DNA from: JAEZDP01 sp964430855
GTDB lineage: Bacteria > Acidobacteriota > Vicinamibacteria > Vicinamibacterales > Vicinamibacteraceae
Assembly (NCBI GenBank): GCA_964430855.1
Contig: CAYSHC010000011.1
Coordinates: 1 to 64,000 of the forward strand
DNA length: 64,000 bases
Reading direction: 5' to 3'
Shown: positions 17,737-26,777 of the stretch, piece after piece
Layout: every line of letters starts with the position of its first letter
Position numbering within the stretch: position 1 is the stretch's first letter
Notes under the pieces: generated by a model
The model's input: only the letters and a program-made list of their open reading frames with translations
What the model was told of the DNA's origin: nothing
Databases searched by the model: none
Position numbers and translations under genes: made by a program

Positions 17737-18462
17737 TTACCAGCGCAGCTGATCGGGCCGCTGGCGCGACGTGTTGACGTCGACGCGGCTGATCCTGCCG
17801 TCGGAGAGGTGCACGACGCGGTGCGCGAGGCCGGCGATGGCCGCATTGTGCGTGATCAGGACCGTCGCCGTCCCGAGGTCCGCGTTCACGCGGGTAATCG
17901 CCTCGAGCACGATGATGCCCGTGTGCACGTCGAGCGCGCCCGTCGGCTCGTCACAGAGCAGGATACCGGGCCGCTTGGCAATGGCACGCGCGATGGCCAC
18001 GCGCTGCTGCTCGCCACCCGACAGCTGTGCCGGAAAGTGGTCGAGCCGGTGCGACAGCCCCACGAGATCGAGCGCCTCCTCCGGGCNNNNNNNNNNGTCG
18101 GTGACGAGCGCGACGTTCTCGCGCGCGGTGAGGCTGGGGATCAGGTTGTAGAACTGGAACACGAAGCCGACATCGCGCCGGCGGTACTCCGTCAGTTCCT
18201 CCTCGCTGGCCGTCGTCAGGTCGCGGTCGCGGAAGCGCACGGTCCCGCTCGTGGCGACGTCGAGGCCACCGATGATGTTGAGCAGCGTCGACTTGCCGCT
18301 GCCCGACGCGCCGAGCAGCACGAGCAGCTCGCCTTCGTGGACGTCGAGGTCGGCGCCGCGCAGCGCCTCGACGACGACGTCGCCGACGATGTAGCGCTTC
18401 GTGACGCCGCGCGCCGAGAGGACGACCTGGCCCGTCCCCGGCGCCGTGGATGCCGCGCCCAT
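17737..18462 (-). CDS. ABC exporter ATPase, LolD/MacB type (contains assembly gap)
   Basis: The ATPase of the exporter whose permease and adaptor follow. Visible motifs are Walker A LGASGSGKSTLLNIIGG, Q-loop VFQFYNLIPSLTARENVALV, signature LSGGEQQRVAIARAIA, Walker B ILLCDEPTGALD, and the H-loop ITHNAAIAGLAHRV. Ten Ns at 18087-18096 interrupt the gene between the Q-loop and the signature. The reading frame is consistent on both sides if the gap length is about right, but the true length is unknown. I chose the ATG at 18462, preceded by GGAGAGC; a GTG at 18471 is possible. Repeat array D lies immediately upstream. Confidence 0.88.
   Translation of the reverse strand: MGAASTAPGTGQVVLSARGVTKRYIVGDVVVEALRGADLDVHEGELLVLLGASGSGKSTLLNIIGGLDVATSGTVRFRDRDLTTASEEELTEYRRRDVGFVFQFYNLIPSLTARENVALVTDXXXXPEEALDLVGLSHRLDHFPAQLSGGEQQRVAIARAIAKRPGILLCDEPTGALDVHTGIIVLEAITRVNADLGTATVLITHNAAIAGLAHRVVHLSDGRISRVDVNTSRQRPDQLRW
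18087..18096. other. Assembly gap (10 N)
   Basis: Ten unknown bases inside the ABC ATPase gene. Flanking protein sequence ends ALVTD and resumes PEEALDLVGL, which fits the LolD family with little missing. The gap length is probably nominal. Confidence 0.95.
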
Positions 18463-18478
18463 GCTCTCCACTCTACCG

Positions 18479-18544
18479 GGGGTCAGGTCTCGCTTCGGAG
18501 CGCGGTGGGGTCAGGTCTCGCCACGCGAGTCTTGCAGAAAGTGC
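18479..18544 (+). repeat. Repeat array D: two GGGGTCAGGTCTCG copies plus terminal module
   Basis: Copies start at 18479 and 18507 (step 28). The terminal module GCAGAAAGTGC starts at 18534, 27 nt after the last copy start. It lies upstream of the ABC ATPase start and downstream of the esterase stop. The remaining 18545-18702 shows no gene or clear signal. Confidence 0.88.
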
Positions 18545-18702
18545 CACGTTACGCGTCCCGTCCGGCAGGAGAACGTCGCAGCGCGGCGCTCTTCCGCGAC
18601 GGCACGCTCACCGCACTCGCACGGCCTCGCCCCCGGGCGGCCGCGACGACCAGCGCGTCGCCTCCCCGCTCGTGCGACCGCCGACAACCATCGGGTTCCA
18701 CG

Positions 18703-20595
18703 TCAGCGTCCTCCTCCCTGCGCCAGCACGCGCGCCACCGCGCCAATCCCGCCGACACGCTGGAGCCCCGGGACGAACGCCGCCCGCGCCAGCGTCTCGT
18801 CGTCGCCGGCCAGGCCGTCGAGCCCCTGCGTCAGCACGACGGCGCCGCGAGGCGCCACGACCGCTGCGAGCGCCGCCCAGTACCGCGCATGGCCGGCCGC
18901 GGTCACCTCGACGGTCCCGGCCTCGCGCCCGCGTCGAGCGGCCGCCTCCGAGAGCCACCTGATGGCCGTGACGACGTCCTGCACGCGCGCCTGGTCGTCG
19001 CTCAGGTTGAACGTCAGGAAGTGCTGCGCGTCGCGGTTCCGCGGCACGCGCGAGGCGCCGGTCTGGAACGCCTCGATGACGAGCACAGGGCGTCCCGCGC
19101 GCATCGCCGCGTCGACCTCCGGCATCGCGCGTCCCGCCTCGAGGCCGTCCTCGTGTACCGCGAGCAGCGGGATCCCGCTGCCATGCCGGTACCGGGCGCG
19201 GATGTTCTCGGCGCCAGCGTGACGCCGGAGTACGCCGGTCCGCTCGTCGTGCTCGACACGCTCCGGCCATACCGCCTCGGTCACCGCCGCCAGGCGACGC
19301 CGCAGCACGTCGACGTCGTCGGTCGCATCGGCCTGCCGACGCGCGGCGTCCCGCCACGACGCGAACAGGTCGTCGAGGCCGAGAGCCGTTGCCGGCCGTG
19401 CCACGCCATGCCAGGCCTGCACGTCGGCGAGGGCCTCCACGCGAACGCCGCGCTCCTCTACTGGCGCCGTCCTCCCGAACGCCTGCGCGTTCATGAACCG
19501 GTAGACGGCCTCGCGGCTGCCCTGGTGATAGTTGTGCGGCGCATCGAACTGCTGGTCGGACAGCGCGTCGACGGCGTCGTAGAGCGCGTAGATCCGACGG
19601 ATCGCCGGAACTTCTTCGGTGGGCGCGTGACTCGTCCAGTCACCCGTCGCCGAGACGATCAGCATCGGCCGTGGCGCGATCGCGGCGGCGATGTCGAGGT
19701 TCGAGATGCCGTGCCGCAGCCCGGGCGCGTTCTCGCACAGCGACCCGCCCTGCATGTAGGCCGACACCATGTTCACCGGCGCGGCGTACGCGATCCGCTC
19801 GTCCACCGCCGCCAGCAGGAACACCTGCGTCGCGCCGCCCGACGCCCCGGTCGCACCGATGCGCGTGGCGTCCACGTCGGGCAACGACACGAGGAAGTCG
19901 ACCACCCGCAGCGAGTTCCACAGCTGCAGGCCGAGCGGACCGAAGCTCCAGAGCTGCTCGCGCGGTCCCGTGAAGCCGTGCGGCACCTGCGTGGTGTCGC
20001 CGTAGCCCACCATGTCGTAGGTGAAGACCACGTGTCCCTGGCGGGCCAGCTGCTGGGCGCGGGCGGGCACCGACGCCAGCGCGCTGTGCTCGAAGCGGCC
20101 GTACGTCCAGTGCCCGTGCGGCGACACGACCGCCGGGTGCGGCCCGGGCGTCGCCGTGGGCACAAACAGGTTGCCTGCCAGGAAGAAGCCCGGCCATGTC
20201 TCGAGGACGACGGTCTCGACCGTGTAGCCGTCGCGAACGAGCTTCCCGCGCCGGGAAACGTTCAGCGGCGTGCGCTCGGGCATCGGGTCGAGACCGGCGG
20301 CGCGCAGGATGCGCGCGCGGACCTGGTCGCGATGTGCTTCCCACTCGGCGCGCGTGGCGAAGTCGCGCAGCGTGACGTGTGTGTCCGTGTCCGGCGTCAG
20401 CCTGTTGCGGCGGTCGTCGGCCGCGGGGTTCGAGGTCGTCCCTTGCGTGGATGTCTGGACGCCGGCTGCTGGTGTGGCCTTGAGGGCGTGACGCGACGCG
20501 CTGCCGTTAGCGTCGGGTGACAGCACCGGCGCCGCCGCCGGCAGGGAGGACACGGCCAGGACCGCGAGCGCCCCGGCAATGATGAGGCTGTGCAT
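18703..20595 (-). CDS. Secreted alpha/beta-hydrolase, acetylxylan-esterase-like
   Basis: The 630-residue protein begins with a signal peptide (MHSLIIAGALAVLAVSSLPAAAP). A hydrolase domain follows, with strands VETVVLETWPGFFLAGNLFVP and HPAVVSPHGHW, then VVFTYDMVGYGDT. The nucleophile elbow is GATGASGGATQVFLLAAVD (GxSxG-type, Ser in GASGG), followed by APVNMVSAYMQGG, IAPRPMLIVSATGDWT and FDAPHNYHQGSREAVYRFM, which carries the likely catalytic His. The last 200 residues form a second region with VLVIEAFQTGA and VVLTQGLDGL that also looks hydrolase-like but lacks an evident nucleophile. The overall pattern resembles carbohydrate esterases of the acetylxylan esterase/dienelactone group. Substrate is unknown. 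The start at 20595 is divergent from the RRM gene. Confidence 0.78.
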   Translation of the reverse strand: MHSLIIAGALAVLAVSSLPAAAPVLSPDANGSASRHALKATPAAGVQTSTQGTTSNPAADDRRNRLTPDTDTHVTLRDFATRAEWEAHRDQVRARILRAAGLDPMPERTPLNVSRRGKLVRDGYTVETVVLETWPGFFLAGNLFVPTATPGPHPAVVSPHGHWTYGRFEHSALASVPARAQQLARQGHVVFTYDMVGYGDTTQVPHGFTGPREQLWSFGPLGLQLWNSLRVVDFLVSLPDVDATRIGATGASGGATQVFLLAAVDERIAYAAPVNMVSAYMQGGSLCENAPGLRHGISNLDIAAAIAPRPMLIVSATGDWTSHAPTEEVPAIRRIYALYDAVDALSDQQFDAPHNYHQGSREAVYRFMNAQAFGRTAPVEERGVRVEALADVQAWHGVARPATALGLDDLFASWRDAARRQADATDDVDVLRRRLAAVTEAVWPERVEHDERTGVLRRHAGAENIRARYRHGSGIPLLAVHEDGLEAGRAMPEVDAAMRAGRPVLVIEAFQTGASRVPRNRDAQHFLTFNLSDDQARVQDVVTAIRWLSEAAARRGREAGTVEVTAAGHARYWAALAAVVAPRGAVVLTQGLDGLAGDDETLARAAFVPGLQRVGGIGAVARVLAQGGGR

Positions 20596-20744
20596 GGCCG
20601 ACACTCTACGACAGCTCGGCGCGCCGTTGTGGTACCGTCGTGACCAACGCACAACCCGTTTGATTGCGCGCACGGGGCGTCGAGCCTGCCTGACTCGATT
20701 CAGCCTCTCGTCGGTGATGCCCGTCAGGCAGGGAGTACACGCAC

Positions 20745-21143
20745 GTGGCCAAGAGCCTCTTCGTCGGCAACCTTCCATTTCAGACCAGCGAGCCCGAGCT
20801 CGAGGAGTTGTTCGGCCAGATCGGCACCGTCGACACCGTCAGCGTCATGCGGGACCGCATGACCGGGCGTCCACGCGGCTTTGCGTTCGTCTCGATGGCG
20901 AACGACGAGGAAGCCGCGCGGGCCATCCAGCAGCTCGACGGCACGGCGCTCGGCGGGCGCACGATCGCGGTGAACGAGGCGCGTCCGCGTCCGGAACGCG
21001 GACCTGATGACCGTCCGCGCTTTGGCGGAGGCGGCGGGTATGGCGGCGACCACGGCGGCGGGTTTGGTGGCGGCGGGCACCGTCCGGGCGGGAGCCGGAA
21101 GGGCGGCGGGCGTGGGGGGAACCGGCGGGAGCCGCGCTGGTAA
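20745..21143 (+). CDS. Glycine-rich RRM RNA-binding protein
   Basis: The 132-residue protein has one RNA-recognition motif: RNP2 LFVGNL at residues 5-10, and RNP1 RGFAFVSM around residues 44-51. After residue 84 comes a Gly/Arg/Asp-rich tail (PRFGGGGGYGG ... GGGRGGNRREPRW) like those of cyanobacterial Rbp and plant GRP proteins. Bacterial members are often cold-induced RNA chaperones. The start is a GTG at 20745 preceded by AGGGAG. It is divergent from the esterase gene and followed by repeat array E. Role is inferred from family. Confidence 0.9.
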   Translation: MAKSLFVGNLPFQTSEPELEELFGQIGTVDTVSVMRDRMTGRPRGFAFVSMANDEEAARAIQQLDGTALGGRTIAVNEARPRPERGPDDRPRFGGGGGYGGDHGGGFGGGGHRPGGSRKGGGRGGNRREPRW

Positions 21144-21154
21144 GCGGGCACGAA

Positions 21155-21249
21155 GGGGTCAGGTCTCGAAACGCGGGGGGTGCGGGGTCAGGTCTCGATC
21201 TGGCGCTCCGTGGGGTCAGGTCCCGACACCGCGACGCTGCAGAATCTGC
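21155..21249 (+). repeat. Repeat array E: three copies (one variant) plus terminal module
   Basis: Copies start at 21155, 21184 and 21212 (steps 29 and 28). The third reads GGTCCCG instead of GGTCTCG. The terminal module GCAGAATCTGC starts at 21239, 27 nt after the last copy start. It lies between the convergent RRM and aldo/keto reductase genes, starting 12 bp after the RRM stop. The stretch 21250-21374 shows nothing further. Confidence 0.88.
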
Positions 21250-21374
21250 AACGGCTCGCACCAGCGGCGAGACTCCTCCCCACCGTCGCAGCAGCACTGC
21301 CTTCGCCCATTTTCCGACGCTCCACGACGCGGCCACGCCCCCTGCCCCAGGGCCAGGCGCGGCCGCCCGTCCTC

Positions 21375-22355
21375 CTACGTGCCCTGCGGGATCGCGGCTT
21401 CAATCTCCGCCACGTCATCGGCGGACAGCTCAAGGCTGGCGGCCCCCACCACGCCATCCACCTGCGCGGCCGAACGCCCGCCGACGATTGCGCCCGTCAC
21501 GGCCGGATGACGCAGGACCCACGCGATGGCCACCTCCCCCGGCGACCTGCCATACCGAGCGCCAACGGTCCGCAGCACCTCGACGAGCGCCAGGTTCCTG
21601 GTCAGTTGCGGTTCCTGGAACTCCTTGTTGTTGCGTCGCCAGTCGCCGGGCGCCAGCTGCGCGATGCGCTCGCGCGTCATCGCGCCGGTCAGCAGCCCCG
21701 ACAGCATCGGCGAATAGACGATCACCCCGATGCCGTGTTGCTGGCAGTACGGCAGCAGCTCGCGCTCGACGTCGCGGCGCAGCAGCGAGTACGGCGGCTG
21801 GAGGCTCGCGACGGGAGCGATGGCTCGCGCGATGTTGAGGTCAGCCACCGTGAAGTTCGACACGCCGATGTGGCGCACCTTCCCTTCCCGCTGCAGTTCG
21901 GCCAGCGTCGCCCAGGCTTCCTCGACGCTGCCGGGCGCCGGCTCCGGCTGCGCGGCCCAGCGCGGCCAGTGAATCTGATAGAGGTCGATGCGCTCGACCG
22001 CGAGACGGCGAAGGCTCTCCTCGCACTCGCGCCGGATGGACGCCGCCGTCAGGTTGTGCGAGACGGTGCGCGCGTCGTCCCACACGAGGCTGCACTTGGT
22101 GAACACGTACGGCCGCTGCGCCGGCGGAATCTCGCTGAGCGCGCGCGCGACGACCTCTTCCGAATGGCCGAGCCCGTACGCCGGCGCGGTATCGATCCAG
22201 TTGACGCCGTGATCGATGGCGCGGCGGATGGCCGCAATCGACGCCGCGTCGTCCTGCGGTCCCCAGCCGAAGCGCCACTCGCCGCCGATGGCCCAGGCGC
22301 CGAAGCCGATGCGTGTGATGTGGAGGTCCGTGGTGCCGAGTTGCCGTGACTGCAT
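21375..22355 (-). CDS. Aldo/keto reductase
   Basis: The 326-residue NADPH-dependent reductase has the full catalytic tetrad: Asp55 and Tyr60 (WIDTAPAYGLGHSEE), Lys87 (YVFTKCSL) and His129 (DLYQIHWPRW). HIGVSNFTV and the NADP-binding C-terminal segment (AIAWVLRHPAVTGAIVGGRSAAQV) are present. It resembles the AKR11/YghZ-like group acting on aldehydes, ketoses or inositols; substrate cannot be read. The start at 22355 is an ATG. It lies between arrays E and F and shows no operon partner. Confidence 0.92.
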   Translation of the reverse strand: MQSRQLGTTDLHITRIGFGAWAIGGEWRFGWGPQDDAASIAAIRRAIDHGVNWIDTAPAYGLGHSEEVVARALSEIPPAQRPYVFTKCSLVWDDARTVSHNLTAASIRRECEESLRRLAVERIDLYQIHWPRWAAQPEPAPGSVEEAWATLAELQREGKVRHIGVSNFTVADLNIARAIAPVASLQPPYSLLRRDVERELLPYCQQHGIGVIVYSPMLSGLLTGAMTRERIAQLAPGDWRRNNKEFQEPQLTRNLALVEVLRTVGARYGRSPGEVAIAWVLRHPAVTGAIVGGRSAAQVDGVVGAASLELSADDVAEIEAAIPQGT

Positions 22356-22422
22356 GCTCCTAGGCTACCCGGGACGGGGGGGGGGCGGGACAGCGGCGGG
22401 TCCGTCATGCGCCTGAGGGAGC

Positions 22423-22488
22423 GCAGAAACTGCTTCGTCTCGGTGGCGAGACCTGACCCCGTTTGCCGCGATCTCGAGACCTGACCCC
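22423..22488 (-). repeat. Repeat array F: two copies plus terminal module, minus orientation
   Basis: On the minus strand copies start at 22488 and 22460 (step 28), and the terminal module GCAGTTTCTGC starts at 22433, 27 nt after the last. An 11-bp perfect tandem duplication, CCCCCAATCAG at 22485-22495 and 22496-22506, spans the array edge and the stop codon of the adjacent kinase gene. Confidence 0.88.
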
Positions 22489-22502
22489 CAATCAGCCCCC
22501 AA

Positions 22503-25268
22503 TCAGCGCACCACCACGGTCACGGGCAACGCGAACGTCCCGGGCAGGGGCGCATTCAGGATGAACCGCCGCGCGTCCGGCAGGACGGCATAGTGATAGC
22601 GCAGGTCGTACCCGCGGAACCGCAGCTCGAACAGCCGCCGGCGGCTCACCACCACCGGCACGTCGCCGCTGACGTCGAGCGTCGCCACCATCAGCTGGCG
22701 ATCCTTGCCGTGGTAGAACAGCTGCGTCCCGTCGGCGCTCCAGACCGGCTCGCGCCCGTAGTCGGCCGACACGCGCCCGCGCCAGTTGCTGTCGTCGCGC
22801 CGCGCCACGTACACCTGCCGCCCGTCGGCGTCCGGCGACGAGTACGCGACGAACCGCCCGTCGGGCGACGGCACGGCCTCGTGGTCGTTGTTGCTCGTCG
22901 CGAGGTAGCGCTGCGGTGGGCCGCCATCGAGGGGGCGCATCCAGAGGTCCCAGCCGCTTTCCTGGTCCAGCTGCTCGTAGAACAGCATCCCGTCGTCGCG
23001 CGACACCGCGGACGGCCGCACGGGCACGTCGAACGACAGCACCGGCTCCTCCGGCGCGCTGTGATCGACGATGCGGCGGAACAGCCGCGTCTGCTGATCG
23101 CGCATCGACAGGAAGTACAGGGTGCGGTCGTCGGGCGACCAGATGGGCGACGTCTCGTCGGCGGGATGGTTCGTCACGCGCAGCCGCGCGCCGCTCGCGA
23201 GATCGTGCACCCAGATGTCGCGCGTACCGGCCTCCGGGTCGATCTGCTCGAACGCCAGCCGCGTGCCGTCGTGCGACAGCGCGATGTCGCGGTACTCGCC
23301 CGGCGCCCCGAGCGGCTGGACCACGCGGCCTTCCGCGTCGACGAGCTGAAGCTGGCGGGCCTGCTGCACGCCCGCCATGAACGCGATCGAGCCGTCACGC
23401 GCGGCGGCGATGGTCGTAAAGCCGTTGTCGTACGGGTTGACGCGCACGTTGTCGGCCAGGACGTGGGGTGTCCCCTCGAGGCGGCCCGAGACCTCGTCGT
23501 AGCGCTGTCGCATGAGCTGCCCGAGGCGCGTGAAGTACAGCGCGTCGCCCACCACGAGGACGTTGCTGTCGACGTCGAGCAGCAGCCGGTCCTCCTCGGC
23601 CGGTCGATCGAGACGTCCCACGTACAGCGCCCGCTTCCCTGTCCTCGTGTCGACCGCGGAATAGACGAACCCCTGCCCTGACGGCAGGAACGATGGCCAC
23701 CAGAGACGCACGAGACCGCCCGGGGTATCGCGCCGCACGACGGTCGGCGTGCCGCCCTCGGCCGGCACCGTCACGAGCTCGCGACCGAGGTGCGTCGAGT
23801 ACAGCAGCAGGCCGTCGGGTCCCCAGCTGCCGGTCGACGGACGCCGCGCCGGCGCGATCTGCTCGGGAGTGCCACCGCCCGTCCGCACGCGCCACAACGA
23901 GCGCCCTCGGAAGTACGCCACGTACTCGCCATCCGGCGACCAGAACGGATCGTGCGCGCCCTGGGTATCGGGCACCAGCCGCGGCTCGAGCTGGTCGAAG
24001 CTCCGCAGCCACAGCTGTCCCCCCATCGTGTAGGCGAGCCGGCGCCCCTCGGGCGACAGCGCCATGCTCTCGATCTCGTGGGGCGGGGTCGCGTAGATCG
24101 GGAAGCGCACTTCCCGTTCGACCGTCTCGGCTGGCGACGAGAACGCGCCCAGCATCGACGCCACGAGAACGCCGGAGGCGGCCGCCGCCGCGAGGGCCGG
24201 AACGGCGACGGGCCACCAGCGCCGCGAGCCGGACGCCGGCTGCGTCGCTACCGGCGCCAGGAATGCGGCCAGTGCCATCTCGAGGGCGCCGGCGCTCGGA
24301 TAGCGCTGCGCCGGATCGGGATCCATCGCACGCTCGACGATGTGGATGAAGGCAAGCGGCAGGTCGCTGCGCTCGTCCGACAGGCGGCGGATGGCACCGG
24401 CGGCATGCGCGCGCCTCAGCTCCTCGACCGTGCGCGCCTCGATCGGCAGCCCGCCGGTAACGAGCCGGTACAGCAGCACGCCGACCGCGTACACGTCGCT
24501 GCGCACCGACGCCTGCCCGCCATCCCAGAGCCCGGGCGCCATGTACATCGGCGTGCCGACGCCGTCATGCACGAAGACGTCGGTCGGCGGCTCGGCCAGG
24601 CGACTCGTGCCGAAGTCCATCAGCACGACGCGCCCGTCACGATCGCGCATCACGTTCTGCGCCTTCACGTCGCGGTGCAGCACGCCGGCCTTGTGGACGG
24701 CCGCGAGCGCCGAACACACGTCCACGCCGACCAGCGCCGCCTCGCGTGCGCTGAAGCGGCCGTCCTCGCGCAGCATCCGCTCCAGCGTCCGCCCCTCGAT
24801 GAGCTCCATCCAGAGGCCGGTCGTGCCGTCGATGCGGTCGGCGCCGTAGATCGTCGCGACGTTCGGGTGCTGCACGCGCGCGAGCTGCCGCGCCTCGGCG
24901 ATCACGTCCGACACGAGGTCCTCGGGCGCTTCGGCGATCACCTTGAGGGCCACCTCGCGTTCGAGCTGCGGATCCCACGCGCGGTACACGAGCCCGCGGC
25001 CGCCACGTCCGATGATGCGCCGCAGGATCAGCCGTCCCCACCGGCCGCCGACGACCTCGGCGAGCAGCTCCGGCGTCGTGATGTGGCCGTCGCTCGGCTC
25101 GGGCAGCGTCTCGCGGTGCAGCTTCGCGATGTCGGCGAGCACGCGCAGCTGCTCGACGAGCTCGCGTGTCGCGGAATCGGTCGCCTCGACGCCATCCCAA
25201 TCAACAGGGCGACCGTCCGAGATGGCTTCGGACAGGTCGTCGAGGAACTGCTTCGGATCGCGGATCAT
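22503..25268 (-). CDS. Ser/Thr protein kinase with extracellular beta-propeller
   Basis: The 921-residue protein begins MIRDPKQFLDDLSEAI. A kinase domain at about residues 82-350 holds the Gly-rich loop GRGGRGLVYRA, Lys109 (EVALKVI), catalytic HRDVKAQNV (198-206) and DFG (218-220), with VGTPMYMAPG afterwards. A transmembrane helix follows at about residues 368-390 (WWPVAVPALAAAAASGVLVASML). The C-terminal 500 residues are WD40-like/TolB-type propeller repeats (LSPEGRRLAYTMGG, WSPDGEYVAYFRG, LSHDGTRLAFEQID, WSPDDRTLYFLS, PSPDGRFVAYSS, WSADGTQLFYHG), probably outside the membrane as a sensor. This PknB-plus-PD40 layout is expanded in Acidobacteriota. Signal and targets are unknown. Confidence 0.92.
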   Translation of the reverse strand: MIRDPKQFLDDLSEAISDGRPVDWDGVEATDSATRELVEQLRVLADIAKLHRETLPEPSDGHITTPELLAEVVGGRWGRLILRRIIGRGGRGLVYRAWDPQLEREVALKVIAEAPEDLVSDVIAEARQLARVQHPNVATIYGADRIDGTTGLWMELIEGRTLERMLREDGRFSAREAALVGVDVCSALAAVHKAGVLHRDVKAQNVMRDRDGRVVLMDFGTSRLAEPPTDVFVHDGVGTPMYMAPGLWDGGQASVRSDVYAVGVLLYRLVTGGLPIEARTVEELRRAHAAGAIRRLSDERSDLPLAFIHIVERAMDPDPAQRYPSAGALEMALAAFLAPVATQPASGSRRWWPVAVPALAAAAASGVLVASMLGAFSSPAETVEREVRFPIYATPPHEIESMALSPEGRRLAYTMGGQLWLRSFDQLEPRLVPDTQGAHDPFWSPDGEYVAYFRGRSLWRVRTGGGTPEQIAPARRPSTGSWGPDGLLLYSTHLGRELVTVPAEGGTPTVVRRDTPGGLVRLWWPSFLPSGQGFVYSAVDTRTGKRALYVGRLDRPAEEDRLLLDVDSNVLVVGDALYFTRLGQLMRQRYDEVSGRLEGTPHVLADNVRVNPYDNGFTTIAAARDGSIAFMAGVQQARQLQLVDAEGRVVQPLGAPGEYRDIALSHDGTRLAFEQIDPEAGTRDIWVHDLASGARLRVTNHPADETSPIWSPDDRTLYFLSMRDQQTRLFRRIVDHSAPEEPVLSFDVPVRPSAVSRDDGMLFYEQLDQESGWDLWMRPLDGGPPQRYLATSNNDHEAVPSPDGRFVAYSSPDADGRQVYVARRDDSNWRGRVSADYGREPVWSADGTQLFYHGKDRQLMVATLDVSGDVPVVVSRRRLFELRFRGYDLRYHYAVLPDARRFILNAPLPGTFALPVTVVVR

Positions 25269-25466
25269 GACGCGGAACCGCCCGATTGTCGCACGGTTCA
25301 GGCGGTGGTGCGCCGCTGATCGGCAGGCGTGCGGAGAAGGTCGCTCCGGCCACCAGGCGCGCCGGCCCTGCGCAACGCCGCGCGCCCGCCTGGAGAGCGT
25401 TGAAGCGGCACGAGCGACGTGCCGTCGAGGCCATCGTCGGCACACGCCGCGCAGCGTGCGTGTCCG

Positions 25467-26657
25467 TCAGGGAATGTTGCCGATGACGAGCGGGCCGAGG
25501 CGGTTCGCGACGGCAAGCGGCAGGCGCTTCCACGTCTCGACGGCGAGGCGGAACTTCGCGTTCGTCGGCCCCTGGTCCGGGAGGTCGTCGCGCGTGAGCA
25601 GCGCGTACTCCCAGTGCAGCGGATGAGGCATGGCCTTCCACTGCTTCTTGAAGTGGTAGGTGCCTTCACCGGGCGTCGAGCGGCCGAAGTCGAACACCGG
25701 GACGCCGCGGGCGACGGCGTCGCGCAGCATGTGCCAGTACAACAGCATGTTGGGACACAGCGCGCGGTACGCACGAAGGGACGCGGCCCAGGGCACCTCG
25801 CAGCGGCCGGCGTGGTCGATGGTGAGGCCCGCCGCCAGCGGGCGTCCGTCCTGCCGCACGACGTGGAGTCGCGCGGCCGGGCCGCTGGCACGCAGCACCG
25901 CCTCGAAGAAGCGGCGCGGATAGACGGGCGTGCCGAGGTCGCGCATCGTCTCGGCAAACACCGGGTAGAAAGCGTCGAGCAGCTCGCCTCCGCCGGTCTC
26001 GGCCGACAGCCCGCTCTTCCCGGCCTTGCGCACCTGGTTGCGGACCTTGTTGTCGAGCGCCTTCCACTGCTGCGCCTCGTCGGCCTGAAGCGGCAGCCAC
26101 ATCGTCACCTTGTGCTGACGCGTCGGCGCGGACGCGAGCTGTCTGTCGATGTGCCGCAGTTCGACGTGCGCGGCACGGCGTGCGCGCGCGAGCTCGGTGG
26201 CGTGCGCCATGAGCGCCGCCGCCACGGGCGAGGCGACGGCCGGCGAGGAGGCCGACGCACCCGGCATGCCAGCGTCGGCGGCGGAAGGCCCGACGAGACT
26301 GTCGGCATGGCGCCGATCCGCGGGGGCGCCGGGTTGCCCGCCGTCCGGGCCGGCGACCGTCGGCCGGGACGTGCCGACGGTGACGTCGCGCAGCAGGATT
26401 CCGCCGTAGTTCACAAACGGGAGCGAGCACAGGAACGTGCCGAACAGCCGGCTGCGGAACGAGACGAGCGGCAGCACGCCGACGATCTCGTCGCCGCCGC
26501 GCGCGGCGAGGTACAGCGGCTCGTGGCCGAAGACTCCGCCGAAGACGTCGCGCCAGGCCCAGGCGTGGTAGGCGGTCGCTGACGGATGCGCGGAGACGAA
26601 GGCGTCCCACGCCGCGCCGTCGGTCTCGAGCGCAATGGTGGGGGTGGGGGCCGTCAT
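25467..26657 (-). CDS. FemAB-family protein, PEP-CTERM/EPS-associated type
   Basis: The 396-residue GNAT-fold protein resembles the FemAB-like proteins that occur with exosortase/EPS loci (TIGR03019 type). Features in order: TAYHAWAWRDVFGGVFGHEPLYLAA, VGVLPLVSFRSRLFGTFLCSLPFVNYGGIL, VELRHIDRQL, NKVRNQVRKAGKSGL, MRDLGTPVYPRRFFEAVL, and the hallmark VFDFGRSTPGEGTYHFKKQWKAMPHPLHWEY. A Gly/Ala/Pro-rich insert of about 45 residues (about 95-140) interrupts the N-terminal half. FemAB enzymes add amino acids to cell-wall or surface precursors using aminoacyl-tRNA; the substrate here is unknown. Its presence links the genes left of 33 kb to the EPS locus on the right. The gene is downstream of array G. 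Confidence 0.83.
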   Translation of the reverse strand: MTAPTPTIALETDGAAWDAFVSAHPSATAYHAWAWRDVFGGVFGHEPLYLAARGGDEIVGVLPLVSFRSRLFGTFLCSLPFVNYGGILLRDVTVGTSRPTVAGPDGGQPGAPADRRHADSLVGPSAADAGMPGASASSPAVASPVAAALMAHATELARARRAAHVELRHIDRQLASAPTRQHKVTMWLPLQADEAQQWKALDNKVRNQVRKAGKSGLSAETGGGELLDAFYPVFAETMRDLGTPVYPRRFFEAVLRASGPAARLHVVRQDGRPLAAGLTIDHAGRCEVPWAASLRAYRALCPNMLLYWHMLRDAVARGVPVFDFGRSTPGEGTYHFKKQWKAMPHPLHWEYALLTRDDLPDQGPTNAKFRLAVETWKRLPLAVANRLGPLVIGNIP

Positions 26658-26677
26658 GCCGCTGAGCCTGAAGCGTT

Positions 26678-26771
26678 GCAGAAACGGCCGCCACCCGAGG
26701 TCGAGACCTGACCCCAGGGGGGCGATGCCGAGACCTGACCCCGTCTCCCCCGCGTGTCGAGACCTGACCCC
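26678..26771 (-). repeat. Repeat array G: three copies plus terminal module, minus orientation
   Basis: On the minus strand copies start at 26771, 26742 and 26715 (steps 29 and 27), and the terminal module GCCGTTTCTGC starts at 26688, 27 nt after the last. It fills the 120 bp between the nucleotide-sugar dehydrogenase stop and the FemAB start, so it lies in the FemAB upstream region. It is the last array in the window. Confidence 0.9.
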
Positions 26772-26777
26772 GCCATC

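Noticed and set aside
14926..20520. A plus-strand open frame of 1,864 codons
   Set aside because: It is antisense to the permease, ABC ATPase and esterase genes, crosses the N gap, and is Arg/His-rich low-complexity sequence typical of GC-rich shadow frames.
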